Shown: positions 9,583 to 20,760 of the stretch, piece by piece
How the letters are laid out: each line of letters starts with the position of its first letter
How positions within the stretch are numbered: the first letter of the stretch is position 1
Notes under the pieces: model-generated
Told to the model about the DNA's origin: nothing
The model's database searches: none
Seen by the model: the letters and a program-made list of their open reading frames with translations, nothing else
Source of the DNA: Saliniramus fredricksonii
GTDB lineage: Bacteria > Pseudomonadota > Alphaproteobacteria > Rhizobiales > Beijerinckiaceae
Assembly (NCBI RefSeq): GCF_900094735.1
Contig: NZ_FMBM01000001.1
Location: 1,324,501-1,388,500 of the forward strand
Length of the DNA stretch: 64,000 nt
Direction of reading: 5' to 3'
Translations under genes and position numbers: made by a program

Positions 9583-9631
9583 GGGCAGGGCGCCGGGAGC
9601 GTCGGCTGTGCATATTCGCATTCGCCCGCCC

Positions 9632-9660
9632 TTGACTTCATTGCCTCGCCTGCTTTGATC
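9632..9660 (+). promoter_or_regulatory. Possible promoter upstream of phaA
   Basis: A good -35 (TTGACT, 9632-9637) and a poor -10 (TTGATC, 9655-9660) are separated by 17 bases, about 80 bases before the phaA start. The weak -10 keeps confidence low. Confidence 0.3.
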
Positions 9661-9737
9661 GCTCCAAGCAGATCTTGCGCGGATTGATCCGCGCCGGTCC
9701 CTATCGAGCAAACGACCAAAAGGGAATGGAAGGCATC

Positions 9738-10916
9738 ATGGCAAGCCAGGATATCGTCATCGTCTCCGCCGCACGCACGGCGGTGGGCTCGTTCAACGGC
9801 GCATTCGCGAGCGTCCCGGCGCATGAGCTCGGTGCGGGCGCCATCAGCGCGGCGCTGGAGCGCGCGAAGGTCGAAGGTGCAGAGGTCAACGAGGTGATCC
9901 TCGGTCAGATCCTCGCCGCCGGCCAGGGCCAGAACCCGGCGCGCCAGGCCGCGATGAAGGCGGGCATCCCGCAGGAGGCGACATCCTGGGGGCTCAACCA
10001 GCTCTGCGGTTCGGGCCTGCGCGCCGTGGCGCTGGGCATGCAGCAGATCGCCAACGGCGATGCCGACATCATCGTCGCGGGCGGGCAGGAATCGATGTCC
10101 CAGGCCCCGCATGTCGCCTATCTGCGCTCCGGCCAGAAGATGGGCGATCTGAAGATGATGGATTCGATGCTCAAGGACGGTCTGATCGACGCCTTCCACG
10201 GCTATCACATGGGCAACACCGCCGAGAACGTCGCCGCGCGCTGGCAGTTGACCCGCGAGGAGCAGGACGCCTTCGCCGTCGCCTCGCAGAACAAGGCGGA
10301 GGCCGCGCAGAAGGCCGGCAGGTTCAGCGACGAGATCGCCCCCTTCACTGTCTCCACCCGCAAGGGGGACACCGTGGTCGATCAGGACGAATACATTCGC
10401 GCCGGCGCCACGCTCGAAGGCATGCAGAAGCTGCGTCCCGCCTTCTCGAAGGAGGGCAGCGTCACCGCCGGCAATGCGTCTGGCATCAATGACGGCGCTG
10501 CGGCCGTCGTGCTGATGACGGCGGCGGAAGCCGAAAAGCGTGGCCTGTCGCCGCTGGCGCGCATCGCCTCCTGGTCCACCTGCGGTGTCGATCCCGCGAT
10601 CATGGGCACCGGCCCGATTCCGGCCTCGCGCAAGGCGCTCGAGAAAGCCGGCTGGAAGGTCGGCGATCTCGATCTCGTCGAGGCCAACGAGGCCTTCGCC
10701 GCCCAGGCGCTCGCCGTCAACAAGGATATGGGCTGGGATCCCGAGATCGTGAACGTCAATGGCGGTGCCATCGCCATCGGCCATCCGATCGGCGCCTCGG
10801 GCGCCCGCGTCCTCGTCACGCTCCTGCATGAAATGGGCAAGCGCGATGCGAAGAAGGGTCTCGCGACGCTCTGCATCGGCGGCGGCATGGGCGTCGCCAT
10901 GTGCCTCGAGCGCTGA
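9738..10916 (+). CDS. phaA: Acetyl-CoA C-acetyltransferase (beta-ketothiolase)
   Basis: 392 residues from the ATG at 9738 (GGAAGG upstream). It joins two acetyl-CoA into acetoacetyl-CoA. The thiolase catalytic residues are visible: the nucleophile in [10 protein letters not shown] (about residue 89), the His in [13 protein letters not shown] and the second Cys in TLCIGGGMG near the C-terminus. The next gene is acetoacetyl-CoA reductase, so the pair supplies (R)-3-hydroxybutyryl-CoA for polyhydroxybutyrate. The polymerase phaC is not in the window. Confidence 0.95.
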   Translation: MASQDIVIVSAARTAVGSFNGAFASVPAHELGAGAISAALERAKVEGAEVNEVILGQILAAGQGQNPARQAAMKAGIPQEATSWGLNQLCGSGLRAVALGMQQIANGDADIIVAGGQESMSQAPHVAYLRSGQKMGDLKMMDSMLKDGLIDAFHGYHMGNTAENVAARWQLTREEQDAFAVASQNKAEAAQKAGRFSDEIAPFTVSTRKGDTVVDQDEYIRAGATLEGMQKLRPAFSKEGSVTAGNASGINDGAAAVVLMTAAEAEKRGLSPLARIASWSTCGVDPAIMGTGPIPASRKALEKAGWKVGDLDLVEANEAFAAQALAVNKDMGWDPEIVNVNGGAIAIGHPIGASGARVLVTLLHEMGKRDAKKGLATLCIGGGMGVAMCLER

Positions 10917-10974
10917 CAAACAGCGCCGGCAAGCTGCTGGCCGGGGTCATGCCGCCCCGGCTTGACACGATGTT

Positions 10975-10999
10975 CCGGGCATGTTGGGAGCATGCCCGG
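10975..10999. repeat. 9-bp inverted repeat between phaA and phaB
   Basis: CCGGGCATG and CATGCCCGG pair perfectly around a 7-base loop and are followed by GTTTCTC. It may act as a partial terminator that sets the phaA/phaB ratio or as an mRNA stabiliser, or it may be an operator. Confidence 0.45.
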
Positions 11000-11040
11000 G
11001 TTTCTCAATCTCGAGTTTCTGTTTCTGGGAGGAAATGATC

Positions 11041-11766
11041 ATGGGGCGTGTTGCATTGGTGACGGGCGGGACCCGCGGTATCGGCGAGGCGATCTCGAAG
11101 GGTCTGAAGGAAGCGGGCTACAGCGTTGCGGCGAATTATGCCGGCAATGACGAAGCGGCCGCCAAGTTCAAGGAGGCGACCGGCATTCCGGTCTACAAGT
11201 TCGACGTCTCCGATGCGCAGGCCTGCGAGGATGCGATCAAGCAGATCGAAAGCGATCTCGGCCCGATCGACATCGTCGTCAACAATGCCGGCATCACGCG
11301 CGACAAGATGTTTCACCGCATGTCCTACGAGCAATGGACACAGGTGATGCGCACCAATCTCGATTCGATGTTCACGGTGACCCGCCCGGTGATCGAGGGC
11401 ATGCAGTCGCGCGGCTTCGGCCGAATCATCGCGATTTCCTCGGTCAACGGCCAGAAGGGCCAGATGGGCCAGAGCAATTACTCTGCTGCGAAAGCCGGCG
11501 TGATCGGCTTCGCCAAGGCGCTTGCGCAGGAAAATGCCGCCAAGGGCATCACCGTCAACGTGATTGCGCCGGGCTATATCGGTACCGAGATGGTCAAGGC
11601 CGTGCCGGCGGATGTGCTCAATTCCAAGATCATCCCGCAGATCCCGGTCGGGCGTCTTGGTGAGGCGGAAGAAATTGCCCGCGGCGTCGTCTTCCTCGCC
11701 TCCGACGAGGCCGGCTTCATCACCGGCTCGACCCTGTCGATCAATGGCGGCCAGTACATGGCCTGA
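11041..11766 (+). CDS. phaB: Acetoacetyl-CoA reductase (NADPH)
   Basis: 241 residues. The start at 11041 was chosen over an ATG at 11035 because GGGAGG ends 8 bases upstream, the right spacing. It is a classic SDR: nucleotide-binding TGGTRGIGEAI near the N-terminus, NNAG, catalytic Ser in ISSVNGQKGQ and the YSAAKAG motif (Tyr/Lys). GQMGQSNYSAAKAGVIGFAK and FITGSTLSINGGQYM are typical of PhaB. It reduces acetoacetyl-CoA to (R)-3-hydroxybutyryl-CoA for PHB synthesis, together with phaA 124 bp upstream. Confidence 0.95.
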   Translation: MGRVALVTGGTRGIGEAISKGLKEAGYSVAANYAGNDEAAAKFKEATGIPVYKFDVSDAQACEDAIKQIESDLGPIDIVVNNAGITRDKMFHRMSYEQWTQVMRTNLDSMFTVTRPVIEGMQSRGFGRIIAISSVNGQKGQMGQSNYSAAKAGVIGFAKALAQENAAKGITVNVIAPGYIGTEMVKAVPADVLNSKIIPQIPVGRLGEAEEIARGVVFLASDEAGFITGSTLSINGGQYMA

Positions 11767-11793
11767 GGCCGGGGTGAGCGTGGGACCGGCCTC
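11765..11793 (+). terminator. Hairpin at the end of phaB
   Basis: GAGGCCGG and CCGGCCTC pair perfectly around a 13-base loop, starting at the phaB stop codon. No U-tract follows, so it is only a candidate terminator. Confidence 0.35.
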
Positions 11794-12542
11794 CTCGGGA
11801 CAGGGGCGGCCATCGTGGCCTCTGCCGTGGGGCGAGACCGCCCGCCATGCAGGCCGGTCCCCTGCCTCTCCTCTGTGCACTGAAGGAGCGAAGCACGCCC
11901 CGCACCGATGCCGAGCGTCTCAACGTAACGCCTCGGCGCAACACGCGCTCGTTCTCAAAGCCGGACTCCCTCCATGGCGACGGAGGGGATTGCGTGAATG
12001 AAGGCAGCGATGGTTATCGTTACGCCGTGTGCCTCGACCAAACGCGCCCGGCACCAATGGCCCGCGCATCAAGGGCCGTCGACCGCGTCATCCCGCGATC
12101 ACGGAAGACCGCGCCGCCTGATCGCCGCGAATCAGCCGACTCGACTGCCGAATCCGTTGTACCGCATGCGTTACACGGATCGATGAATCGCGCGGTCAAT
12201 GCTTGCTGATTCTCGGATCAGGCCCCCGGCGCCGTGCAAAACCGCGCCATTCCTTACCCAGACCCTAATTTCACCCCCTCCGGAGTGGCGCTTATGCAAC
12301 ACCGGTTCCGGAAGGCACACAGGTGGCGGCATGGTGGCGGAAATGGGCTTGATCTGCGGGCCGCCGTCTCGCAATAGTCAAAACCGCGACGGGGGGTCCC
12401 CGGTCGTGACGCGCCATCGCCGTATCCGCGAGTTCGGAACCGGTGGCGGGTCAAGCGGGGAAAAGGGAAAGCTTTCGGGTCTCGACGAGGTTCAAGGCGC
12501 AATACCCGGCCCCCCAGGGTCTCGAAACTTTGGAGGTCAGAT
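11794..12542. other. 749-bp intergenic region upstream of the porin
   Basis: No recognisable gene on either strand; the short open frames have no homology I can name and show no ribosome-binding sites. The last 300 bases are probably the porin promoter and a long leader, with a GC-rich imperfect hairpin near 12390-12412 and a strong ribosome-binding site (GGAGG, 12533-12537). No convincing -35/-10 pair was found. Confidence 0.5.
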
Positions 12543-15150
<2,608 letters not shown>

Positions 15151-15151
15151 T

Positions 15152-15176
15152 CGCTCTCCACGGGGGGAGAGGGAAG
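15152..15176. repeat. Isolated REP-like palindrome next to the IS end
   Basis: CTCTCC and GGAGAG flank ACGGGG. The core, CTCTCCACGGGGGGAGAGGG, is the same as the second palindrome of each 179-bp unit at 15.68-16.2 kb. Confidence 0.7.
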
Positions 15177-15222
15177 TTCTGGTGCGGCCTTCATGGAGGG
15201 TGCGCTTCGGCATGCGCACAGG

Positions 15223-15645
15223 TTAACGCGGCAGGTTTCGCGGGCATCCCGCGGCAAGATGCGCGTAAATCGTCTCGATGACGGTATCAATCTCTTGAAG
15301 TACTTGTGTATTGCTGAAGCGCAGCACGGTAAAGCCCTGCCCCTCCAGTTCATGCGTGCGCGCCGCATCGTAGCGCGCGATGGAATCCTGCGTATGCTGC
15401 CCGCCATCAACCTCGACCACGAGCCTTGCCTTGAGGCAGCAGAAATCCACGATATAGCGTCCCAGAGGTACCTGTCGGCGGAAATAGGTTCCATGAAGCA
15501 CAATCCGCCGGCGCAAGTGCCACCAGAGCTTCCGTTCCGCTTCTGTTGGCTGCTTGCGCATGGCCCGTGCGCGATGCCGCAACTGTTGCGAGAAATCGGC
15601 TTTTGCTGCTTGCCGGCGCATGGCCTCCGATTTCCGCTCTGACAT
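15223..15645 (-). CDS. DUF559 (PD-(D/E)XK-like endonuclease domain) protein
   Basis: 140 residues from the ATG at 15645 (MSERKSEAMRRQ); Met codons at 15663 and 15678 are alternatives. The core matches DUF559: MRKQPTEAERKLWWHLRRR, then FRRQVPLGRYIVDFCCLKAR, LVVEVDGGQHTQD, Y-D-A-R-T and GFTVLRFSNTQVLQEIDTV. The fold resembles very-short-patch-repair and restriction endonucleases, with Asp in IVDF and Glu in VVEVDGGQH as likely metal ligands. Biological function is unknown. It lies downstream of the tandem repeat array and the restriction-modification gene on the same strand, and converges with the IS transposase. Confidence 0.88.
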   Translation of the reverse strand: MSERKSEAMRRQAAKADFSQQLRHRARAMRKQPTEAERKLWWHLRRRIVLHGTYFRRQVPLGRYIVDFCCLKARLVVEVDGGQHTQDSIARYDAARTHELEGQGFTVLRFSNTQVLQEIDTVIETIYAHLAAGCPRNLPR

Positions 15646-15682
15646 GCCGTCCCCGTCTCCCATTCCTTGCACCGCCATCAAT

Positions 15683-16194
15683 GCCGGCGTTCCCCTCTCC
15701 CTTGCGGAGAGGGGACAGGGGTGAGGGGCGGCGGCGGGCCCTTGCCGGAGAGCACGCCACGCGTCATCAGCGCCCCTCACCCCCAACCCCTCTCCACGGG
15801 GGGAGAGGGGAGAGCGGCCTGCATCAGCCACGCGGCTGGTGATTTTCGCGCCGCGATCGCTGCCGGCGTTCCCCTCTCCCTTGCGGAGAGGGGACAGGGG
15901 TGAGGGTGGCGGCGGGCCCTTGCCGGATGGCGCACCACGCGTCATCAACGCCCCTCACCCCCAACCCCTCTCCACGGCGGGAGAGGGGAGCTGCGCCCTG
16001 TATCAGCAAAACGGCTGACGATTTTTGCGCCGCGATCGCTGCCGGCGTTCCCCTCTCCCTTGCGGAGAGGGGACAGGGGTGAGGGGCGGCGGCGGGCCCT
16101 TGCCGGAGAGCACGCCACGCGTCATCAGCGCCCCTCACCCCCAACCCCTCTCCACGGGGGGAGAGGGGAGCGCGGCCTGCATCAGCCACGCGGC
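15683..16194. repeat. Three tandem copies of a 179-bp palindrome-rich unit
   Basis: GCCGGCGTTCCCCTCTCCC recurs at 15683, 15862 and 16041, an exact 179-bp period; the third copy ends at the stop codon of the restriction-modification gene (16195). Each unit holds two hairpin-forming palindromes, CCCCTCTCC-CTTGC-GGAGAGGGG and CCCCTCTCC-ACGGGG-GGAGAGGGG. These are bracketed by the inverted words GGGGTGAGGGG and CCCCTCACCCC. The first and third copies are almost identical and the middle one is more diverged. It has the look of a tandemly amplified REP/BIME-type element. Stop-free frames across it are by-products of its composition. Confidence 0.93.
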
Positions 16195-19100
16195 TCATCC
16201 CTCCCGTTTTACCGAACTCGCGGCTTCCATTGCGCGCGTGATCGCCACCGTCTCCACCGAGACGCGGGTGACGCGGGTGATCAGGTCGATGACGTGTTCC
16301 TTGTAATCGGCGAAGCGGTAGGTGTTGAATTTCTCGCGGATGGTGGGGTCGCGCGGGGTCTTTTCCTTGTACTGGTCGAGGATCCAGGCGAGGCCCGAGC
16401 GGTTGCCGAGTTTGTAATCGAAGGCCTCGCGGGGGATATCGGAGAGCGTCGTCTCGGTATCGATCCGGATCACCCCATCCTCCGGCTCGGCCTTGAGAAT
16501 GGGTTTGGGCGCGACGCCCGCCGCGCGGGCCCTCTCGTCCGGCACGTCGCTGCGCTTGACCAGCCACGGATCCTGCTCGGCGTACCCGATATGCAGATCA
16601 AGCAGCCGCCGCCCCCAATCCGCCCAGAGCCAGAAATCCTTCTGGAAGGGGATACGCGGAAAATCGCGCTTGAGGTTCTGCGCATAGGTCGCGCGATAGA
16701 CCGGATCATGCAAAACGCCATAGACATAGGCAAAGATCGCATCCTTCGACAATTCTCGCCCGCCGGGCTTCTTGCCGTAATGCGCGATGAATTGAGCGAG
16801 ACCCCAATCGGTGATGTTGTCGATCCGTGTGCCGTCGTGGGTGTAGCGGTAGCGGGGCACAGCCTGATACGCATCAACGGCTGCTCCAAAATGAAGATCA
16901 ACGGTCGCATCGGAAGCAAGCACGCAATAATCTGATCGAAATCCCGTATCACTGAAAGCGATTAGCGTATTGGAAGCTTGCGGCGGGAAGATCGATGGGA
17001 ACTGATACGTTCTGCCATTAAAATGTGAATCGAAGTAAAGATTTAAACGTATGAATGGGCGATACGAAGCATATCGTATTGCCTCGGGCGAGAATTTCTT
17101 CGGGATATTATTTTGTCGATACCGATCAAGTTCCGCATCCCACTTGATCGTATTACGCTGCGGAAAGTCTGGATCCTTCCGCGTGGCCTCATAGGTATCG
17201 ATCAGATACCGCACTTTTTCTTTTAGCGTCTCCCGACTGAAATCGTAGACCCATTCGTCGCGATATGTTCCCAAACCGCGCGAAAACAAATGAAACAGCG
17301 TCTCCTCGCGCCCCGCCTTTGCCGCCTTGCCCTCCTTTGAGCAGAGCGGCAGCAGCGCATCCCAGTCATTGTTCGTCTGATTGAGCCAATTGCCGCGTTC
17401 ATCCGGCTCGATCCGGCGATAGTTCACCGCGTGCGCGCGCGTCTCCTGTAGCCACGCCAGCTTGTCCTCCGCCGTGTCGTATTCCGGGCGGGCGGCGTAG
17501 TGGACGCGGCATTGCTGGCGGCGGGGGTGTTTGACGAGGAAGGCGATGGCGACGCCGGTCTGGATGCCGAAGACGTTGTGTTTCGTGCCCGAGAGCTTGG
17601 GATTTTCGCGCACATCGCCGCCGAGATCGACCACGTAGATCTCGGCGAATTCCTCCGCCACGCTCTTGCGGAACCCGTCGAAAGCGGCTTTCGCAATGAA
17701 ATTGCGGTTGGTGACGAAGGCGACGATCCCGTCCTCGGCCAGCCGGTCGGAGGCCCAGCGGTAGAAGCGCACATACATGTCGTAGAGCGCGTTCTTGTTC
17801 TGCGCGCTGCCGCGCCGCACATAGGTCTCGCGCAACGATTCGTCGATGATGCGATAGGGCCGGTTCGGGTTGCGCAGGTTGAAGCTCTCCTGCCAGGCAT
17901 TGTAAGGCGGATTGCCGATCACCACCGAGATCTTGCGTTCGTTCTGGCGTTTGATGCGCGCCACGTTTTCCTGCGACATGCCGCCGAAGAGATCGTGCTG
18001 CTGGCCCTTGCGGGCGGTGAGCGCGGCGGTGTTGTCGAGGGTGTCGACGAAGCAGAGATTGGGGAATTCCGCCCATTGCCCGGTAATGCCGTAGCAGGTC
18101 GCCTCGATATTCAGATTGGCCACGTAATAGGGCAGGATCGCCACCTCGTTGGCGTGGAGTTCCTGCTTGTATTTGCGGATCAGCTTTTCCGGTTGCCCGC
18201 GAAAATGCTCCAGCATCTCGCAGATGAAGGTGCCGGTTCCCGTCGCCGGATCGAGGATCTCGACGCCCTCGTCGATCAACGCGCGGCCGAAATGCTCGCG
18301 GCAGAGCCAGTCCGCCCCCTCGATCATGAAGCGCACGATCTCGTTGGGCGTATAGACCACGCCGAGCCTGTCGGCGGCCTTGGGATTGTAGACCTTGTAG
18401 AAATTCTCGTAGATCGCCTTGAGGAAGGATTGCTTCTCGTGGTGCCCGGTGATCTGCGCCGCATTGGCGCGGATGGCGGCGTAATAGGGCTCCAGCGCGC
18501 GCAGGGTGTCGCGCTTCACCGCACCGGTGAAGAACTTGCCCTCGAGATCGTAGAGCGCTTTCGCGATGTTGTTCTCGCGGTGGAAATCGCCCTCGTTGAA
18601 GACATGGCCGAAAATCTCTTCGGTGAGGATATGCTGGATCAGCATTTCCTTGATATCGGCCTCCGACACGCTGGGATTGATGGTCTCGCGCGCCTGCTGC
18701 AGGAACGCCGCCGCAGCCGTGGCAAAGGGCGCGTTGGCCGCATAGGCCGCGTTGATCTTCTCGCGCAAGGCGTCGAGCACGGCGGGGAGATCGCGCTTGA
18801 ACTGCGCCACGGCAGCGCGGAACTCCGCGATCTCGGGCCGCTCCCAGGCGAAGAAGCGCTCCAGCAGGGTGGCCAGCGCATCGACATCGCGCATGGCGCA
18901 GCGCATTACCTCCTGCCGGTCCTGGATCAGCACCGCCGTCTCGGAATTCTCGAAGATGATGTTGGATTGCGGATAGCCGTTCCGGAACTTGCGTGCGATC
19001 TCGGTATCGAGATCGTCACCGGTATCCTTGGCCTCCCAGAACCCGTGCGCGACGCGCAATTCGTGCAGGATGCTGCCATCGGGATAGACCTTGCGCTTCA

Positions 19101-19269
19101 TCCCGGTCTCGTATTCGAGCTCGGGAACGAAGATCAGGTGCTGCGCCCGGGCATAGCCCTTGAGCAGGTCCTTGAAAGCCTCGCGGATGATCTGCTCGGA
19201 ATTCGCCCCGGAGAACCGCCGCAGCCGGTCGAGCTCGGCGAGATAGTTCTGGATCAGCATCTGGCTCAT
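16195..19269 (-). CDS. Single-chain restriction-modification enzyme (type ISP/IIG-like)
   Basis: 1024 residues. Near the N-terminus VYPDGSIL then HGFWEAKD gives Asp64 and Glu79-x-Lys81, a PD-(D/E)XK nuclease pattern. The gamma-class N6-adenine methyltransferase core follows: [10 protein letters not shown] (307-316, motif X), DPATGTGTF (340-348, motif I, SAM binding) and NPPY (453-456, motif IV, catalytic). The C-terminal third, with [20 protein letters not shown], resembles the Type_ISP_C specificity region. The RecA-like helicase domain of LlaGI-type ISP enzymes is absent, so it may cut near its site like type IIG enzymes. The stretch around 16.87-17.25 kb is AT-richer than the rest, suggesting a swapped recognition domain. 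No separate S or R subunit is nearby. Confidence 0.88.
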   Translation of the reverse strand: MSQMLIQNYLAELDRLRRFSGANSEQIIREAFKDLLKGYARAQHLIFVPELEYETGMKRKVYPDGSILHELRVAHGFWEAKDTGDDLDTEIARKFRNGYPQSNIIFENSETAVLIQDRQEVMRCAMRDVDALATLLERFFAWERPEIAEFRAAVAQFKRDLPAVLDALREKINAAYAANAPFATAAAAFLQQARETINPSVSEADIKEMLIQHILTEEIFGHVFNEGDFHRENNIAKALYDLEGKFFTGAVKRDTLRALEPYYAAIRANAAQITGHHEKQSFLKAIYENFYKVYNPKAADRLGVVYTPNEIVRFMIEGADWLCREHFGRALIDEGVEILDPATGTGTFICEMLEHFRGQPEKLIRKYKQELHANEVAILPYYVANLNIEATCYGITGQWAEFPNLCFVDTLDNTAALTARKGQQHDLFGGMSQENVARIKRQNERKISVVIGNPPYNAWQESFNLRNPNRPYRIIDESLRETYVRRGSAQNKNALYDMYVRFYRWASDRLAEDGIVAFVTNRNFIAKAAFDGFRKSVAEEFAEIYVVDLGGDVRENPKLSGTKHNVFGIQTGVAIAFLVKHPRRQQCRVHYAARPEYDTAEDKLAWLQETRAHAVNYRRIEPDERGNWLNQTNNDWDALLPLCSKEGKAAKAGREETLFHLFSRGLGTYRDEWVYDFSRETLKEKVRYLIDTYEATRKDPDFPQRNTIKWDAELDRYRQNNIPKKFSPEAIRYASYRPFIRLNLYFDSHFNGRTYQFPSIFPPQASNTLIAFSDTGFRSDYCVLASDATVDLHFGAAVDAYQAVPRYRYTHDGTRIDNITDWGLAQFIAHYGKKPGGRELSKDAIFAYVYGVLHDPVYRATYAQNLKRDFPRIPFQKDFWLWADWGRRLLDLHIGYAEQDPWLVKRSDVPDERARAAGVAPKPILKAEPEDGVIRIDTETTLSDIPREAFDYKLGNRSGLAWILDQYKEKTPRDPTIREKFNTYRFADYKEHVIDLITRVTRVSVETVAITRAMEAASSVKREG

Positions 19270-19321
19270 GGAGAACCCGTTTCTGGGGGCGCCGAATCAT
19301 GCAATCATTTGGGCTCTTTTT

Positions 19322-19350
19322 ATTATAAATACAATTTTTGGGAAACAAAA
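19322..19350 (-). promoter_or_regulatory. Probable promoter of the restriction-modification gene
   Basis: On the minus strand a perfect -10 (TATAAT, 19322-19327) sits 17 bases after a weak -35 (TTTTGT, 19345-19350), about 50 bases before the start codon. The surrounding 40 bases are AT-rich, unlike the rest of the 339-bp gap to moaA. Confidence 0.5.
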
Positions 19351-19608
19351 TCGCAAGGCCCCCCCATGAGCAGAAGCCGCCGCCGGGTGCAGCGCCGCGC
19401 ATCGGCGAATGTCCGGCTTGCCAGCCATGGCCCGAGCGGCCACATTGCCGGATGGCGCCAAAGGCAAGGTCAGGCGAACGGGCGGGTTGGCAGAGCGCGC
19501 CATCCGGCCTATCATCCGTTTAGTAGCGATACGCAACCATCATCAGGCGCGCGCAAGCGCTTGGACAAGACCGCGAAACGCGGCGAATTCTGGAGGGAGA
19601 GAGGGCGC

Positions 19609-20667
19609 ATGGCCTCGTCGGAGATTGATTTCACCCGCACATTGCCCGCCGATGCGGGAGCCCCGCTGATCGATCCGTTCGGTCGCACCATCAGCTATCT
19701 GCGCGTCTCGGTGACGGATCGCTGCGATTTCCGCTGCGTCTATTGCATGTCAGAGGACATGACCTTCCTGCCCAAGCGCGACCTGTTGACGCTGGAAGAG
19801 CTCGACCGGCTCTGTTCCGTCTTCGTCGGTCAGGGCGTGAAGAAGCTGCGCATCACTGGCGGTGAGCCGCTCGTGCGGCGCAACATCATGCGCTTCTTCG
19901 AGGGCATGACGCGCCATCTCGAGAGCGGGGCGCTCGAAGAGCTGACGGTGACCACCAACGGCTCGCAGCTCGCCCGCCACGCGCAGCATCTCGCCGATTG
20001 CGGCGTCAAGCGCATCAACGTGTCGATGGACACGATGAACCCCGACAAGTTCCGTCACATCACCCGCTGGGGCGATCTCGGCAAGGTCATGCAGGGGATC
20101 GACGCCGCGCAGGCGGCGGGGCTCAAGGTCAAGATCAATGCGGTGGCGCTCAAGGATTTCAACGAGGACGAGATCGTCCCCATGATCGAATGGGCGCATG
20201 GGCGCGGCATGGATCTCACCCTGATCGAGGTGATGCCGCTGGGCGAGATCGACGAAGACCGCTCCGACCAGTTCCTCTCCCTCAGGCAGGTGCGCGCCTC
20301 GCTGCTCGACCGCTACACCCTCACCGATCTGCCCGACCGCACCGGCGGCCCGGCCCGCTATGTCCGGATCGAGGAGACGGGCGGGCGGCTCGGCTTCATC
20401 ACGCCGCTGACGCATAATTTCTGCGAGAGCTGCAACCGCGTGCGCCTTACCTGCACCGGCACGCTCTATATGTGCCTCGGCCAGGAAGACGCCGCCGATC
20501 TGCGCGAGCCGCTGCGGGCATCAGAGAGCGACGAGCCCGTCGCGCGGGCGATCCAGAACGCCATCGCGCGCAAGCCCAAGGGCCATGATTTCGTCATCGA
20601 GCGAGCCAGGCACGGCGACAAGGGGAACCCGGCGGTCAGCCGTCACATGAGTGTGACCGGCGGCTGA
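19609..20667 (+). CDS. moaA: GTP 3',8-cyclase (molybdenum cofactor biosynthesis)
   Basis: 352 residues from the ATG at 19609 (GAGGG upstream). It is the radical SAM enzyme that begins molybdopterin synthesis from GTP. The SAM-binding [4Fe-4S] cluster motif is C39-x3-C43-x2-C46 ([12 protein letters not shown]). The second, substrate-binding cluster is in [29 protein letters not shown] and the essential C-terminal Gly-Gly are all present. A preceding open stretch of several hundred codons is merely the antisense of the restriction-modification gene. No other moa genes are adjacent. Confidence 0.96.
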   Translation: MASSEIDFTRTLPADAGAPLIDPFGRTISYLRVSVTDRCDFRCVYCMSEDMTFLPKRDLLTLEELDRLCSVFVGQGVKKLRITGGEPLVRRNIMRFFEGMTRHLESGALEELTVTTNGSQLARHAQHLADCGVKRINVSMDTMNPDKFRHITRWGDLGKVMQGIDAAQAAGLKVKINAVALKDFNEDEIVPMIEWAHGRGMDLTLIEVMPLGEIDEDRSDQFLSLRQVRASLLDRYTLTDLPDRTGGPARYVRIEETGGRLGFITPLTHNFCESCNRVRLTCTGTLYMCLGQEDAADLREPLRASESDEPVARAIQNAIARKPKGHDFVIERARHGDKGNPAVSRHMSVTGG

Positions 20668-20676
20668 GCCGGTCAC
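20653..20676 (+). terminator. Hairpin spanning the moaA stop codon
   Basis: GTGACCGGC and GCCGGTCAC form a perfect 9-bp stem whose loop contains the moaA TGA. There is no U-tract. It may be a weak terminator or a boundary between moaA and the cysK leader. Confidence 0.35.
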
Positions 20677-20686
20677 AGATGAAAGT

Positions 20687-20759
20687 GCGCTGTTTCCTCT
20701 CGCAATTTTCGTGAATTGCGATAAAACACGTCCGGACACGTGTTTGCGAGAGGAAGCGC
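20687..20759 (+). promoter_or_regulatory. Structured leader of cysK with competing stems
   Basis: Stem A: TTCCTCTCGCAA (20694-20705) pairs perfectly with TTGCGAGAGGAA (20744-20755), and GCGC (20687-20690) with GCGC (20756-20759) beyond a 3-base bulge. Stem A buries the ribosome-binding site GAGAGGAA of cysK. Hairpin B: CGCAATT/AATTGCG (20701-20720) uses the same CGCAA as stem A, so the two exclude each other. Hairpin C: AAACACGT/ACGTGTTT (20724-20745) can sit mostly inside stem A. This is the layout of a translation-controlling switch. The palindrome in C could alternatively be a DNA operator. No known riboswitch class was recognised. Confidence 0.55.
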
Positions 20760-20760
20760 C

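Noticed and set aside
15683-16194. Repeat array as a CRISPR
   Set aside because: The units are 179 bp, directly abutting and nearly identical along their whole length. There are no short repeats with unique spacers and no cas genes.
17500-19608. Very long plus-strand open frame running into moaA
   Set aside because: It is the complement of the restriction-modification gene. The moaA homology begins at 19609, which has its own ribosome-binding site.
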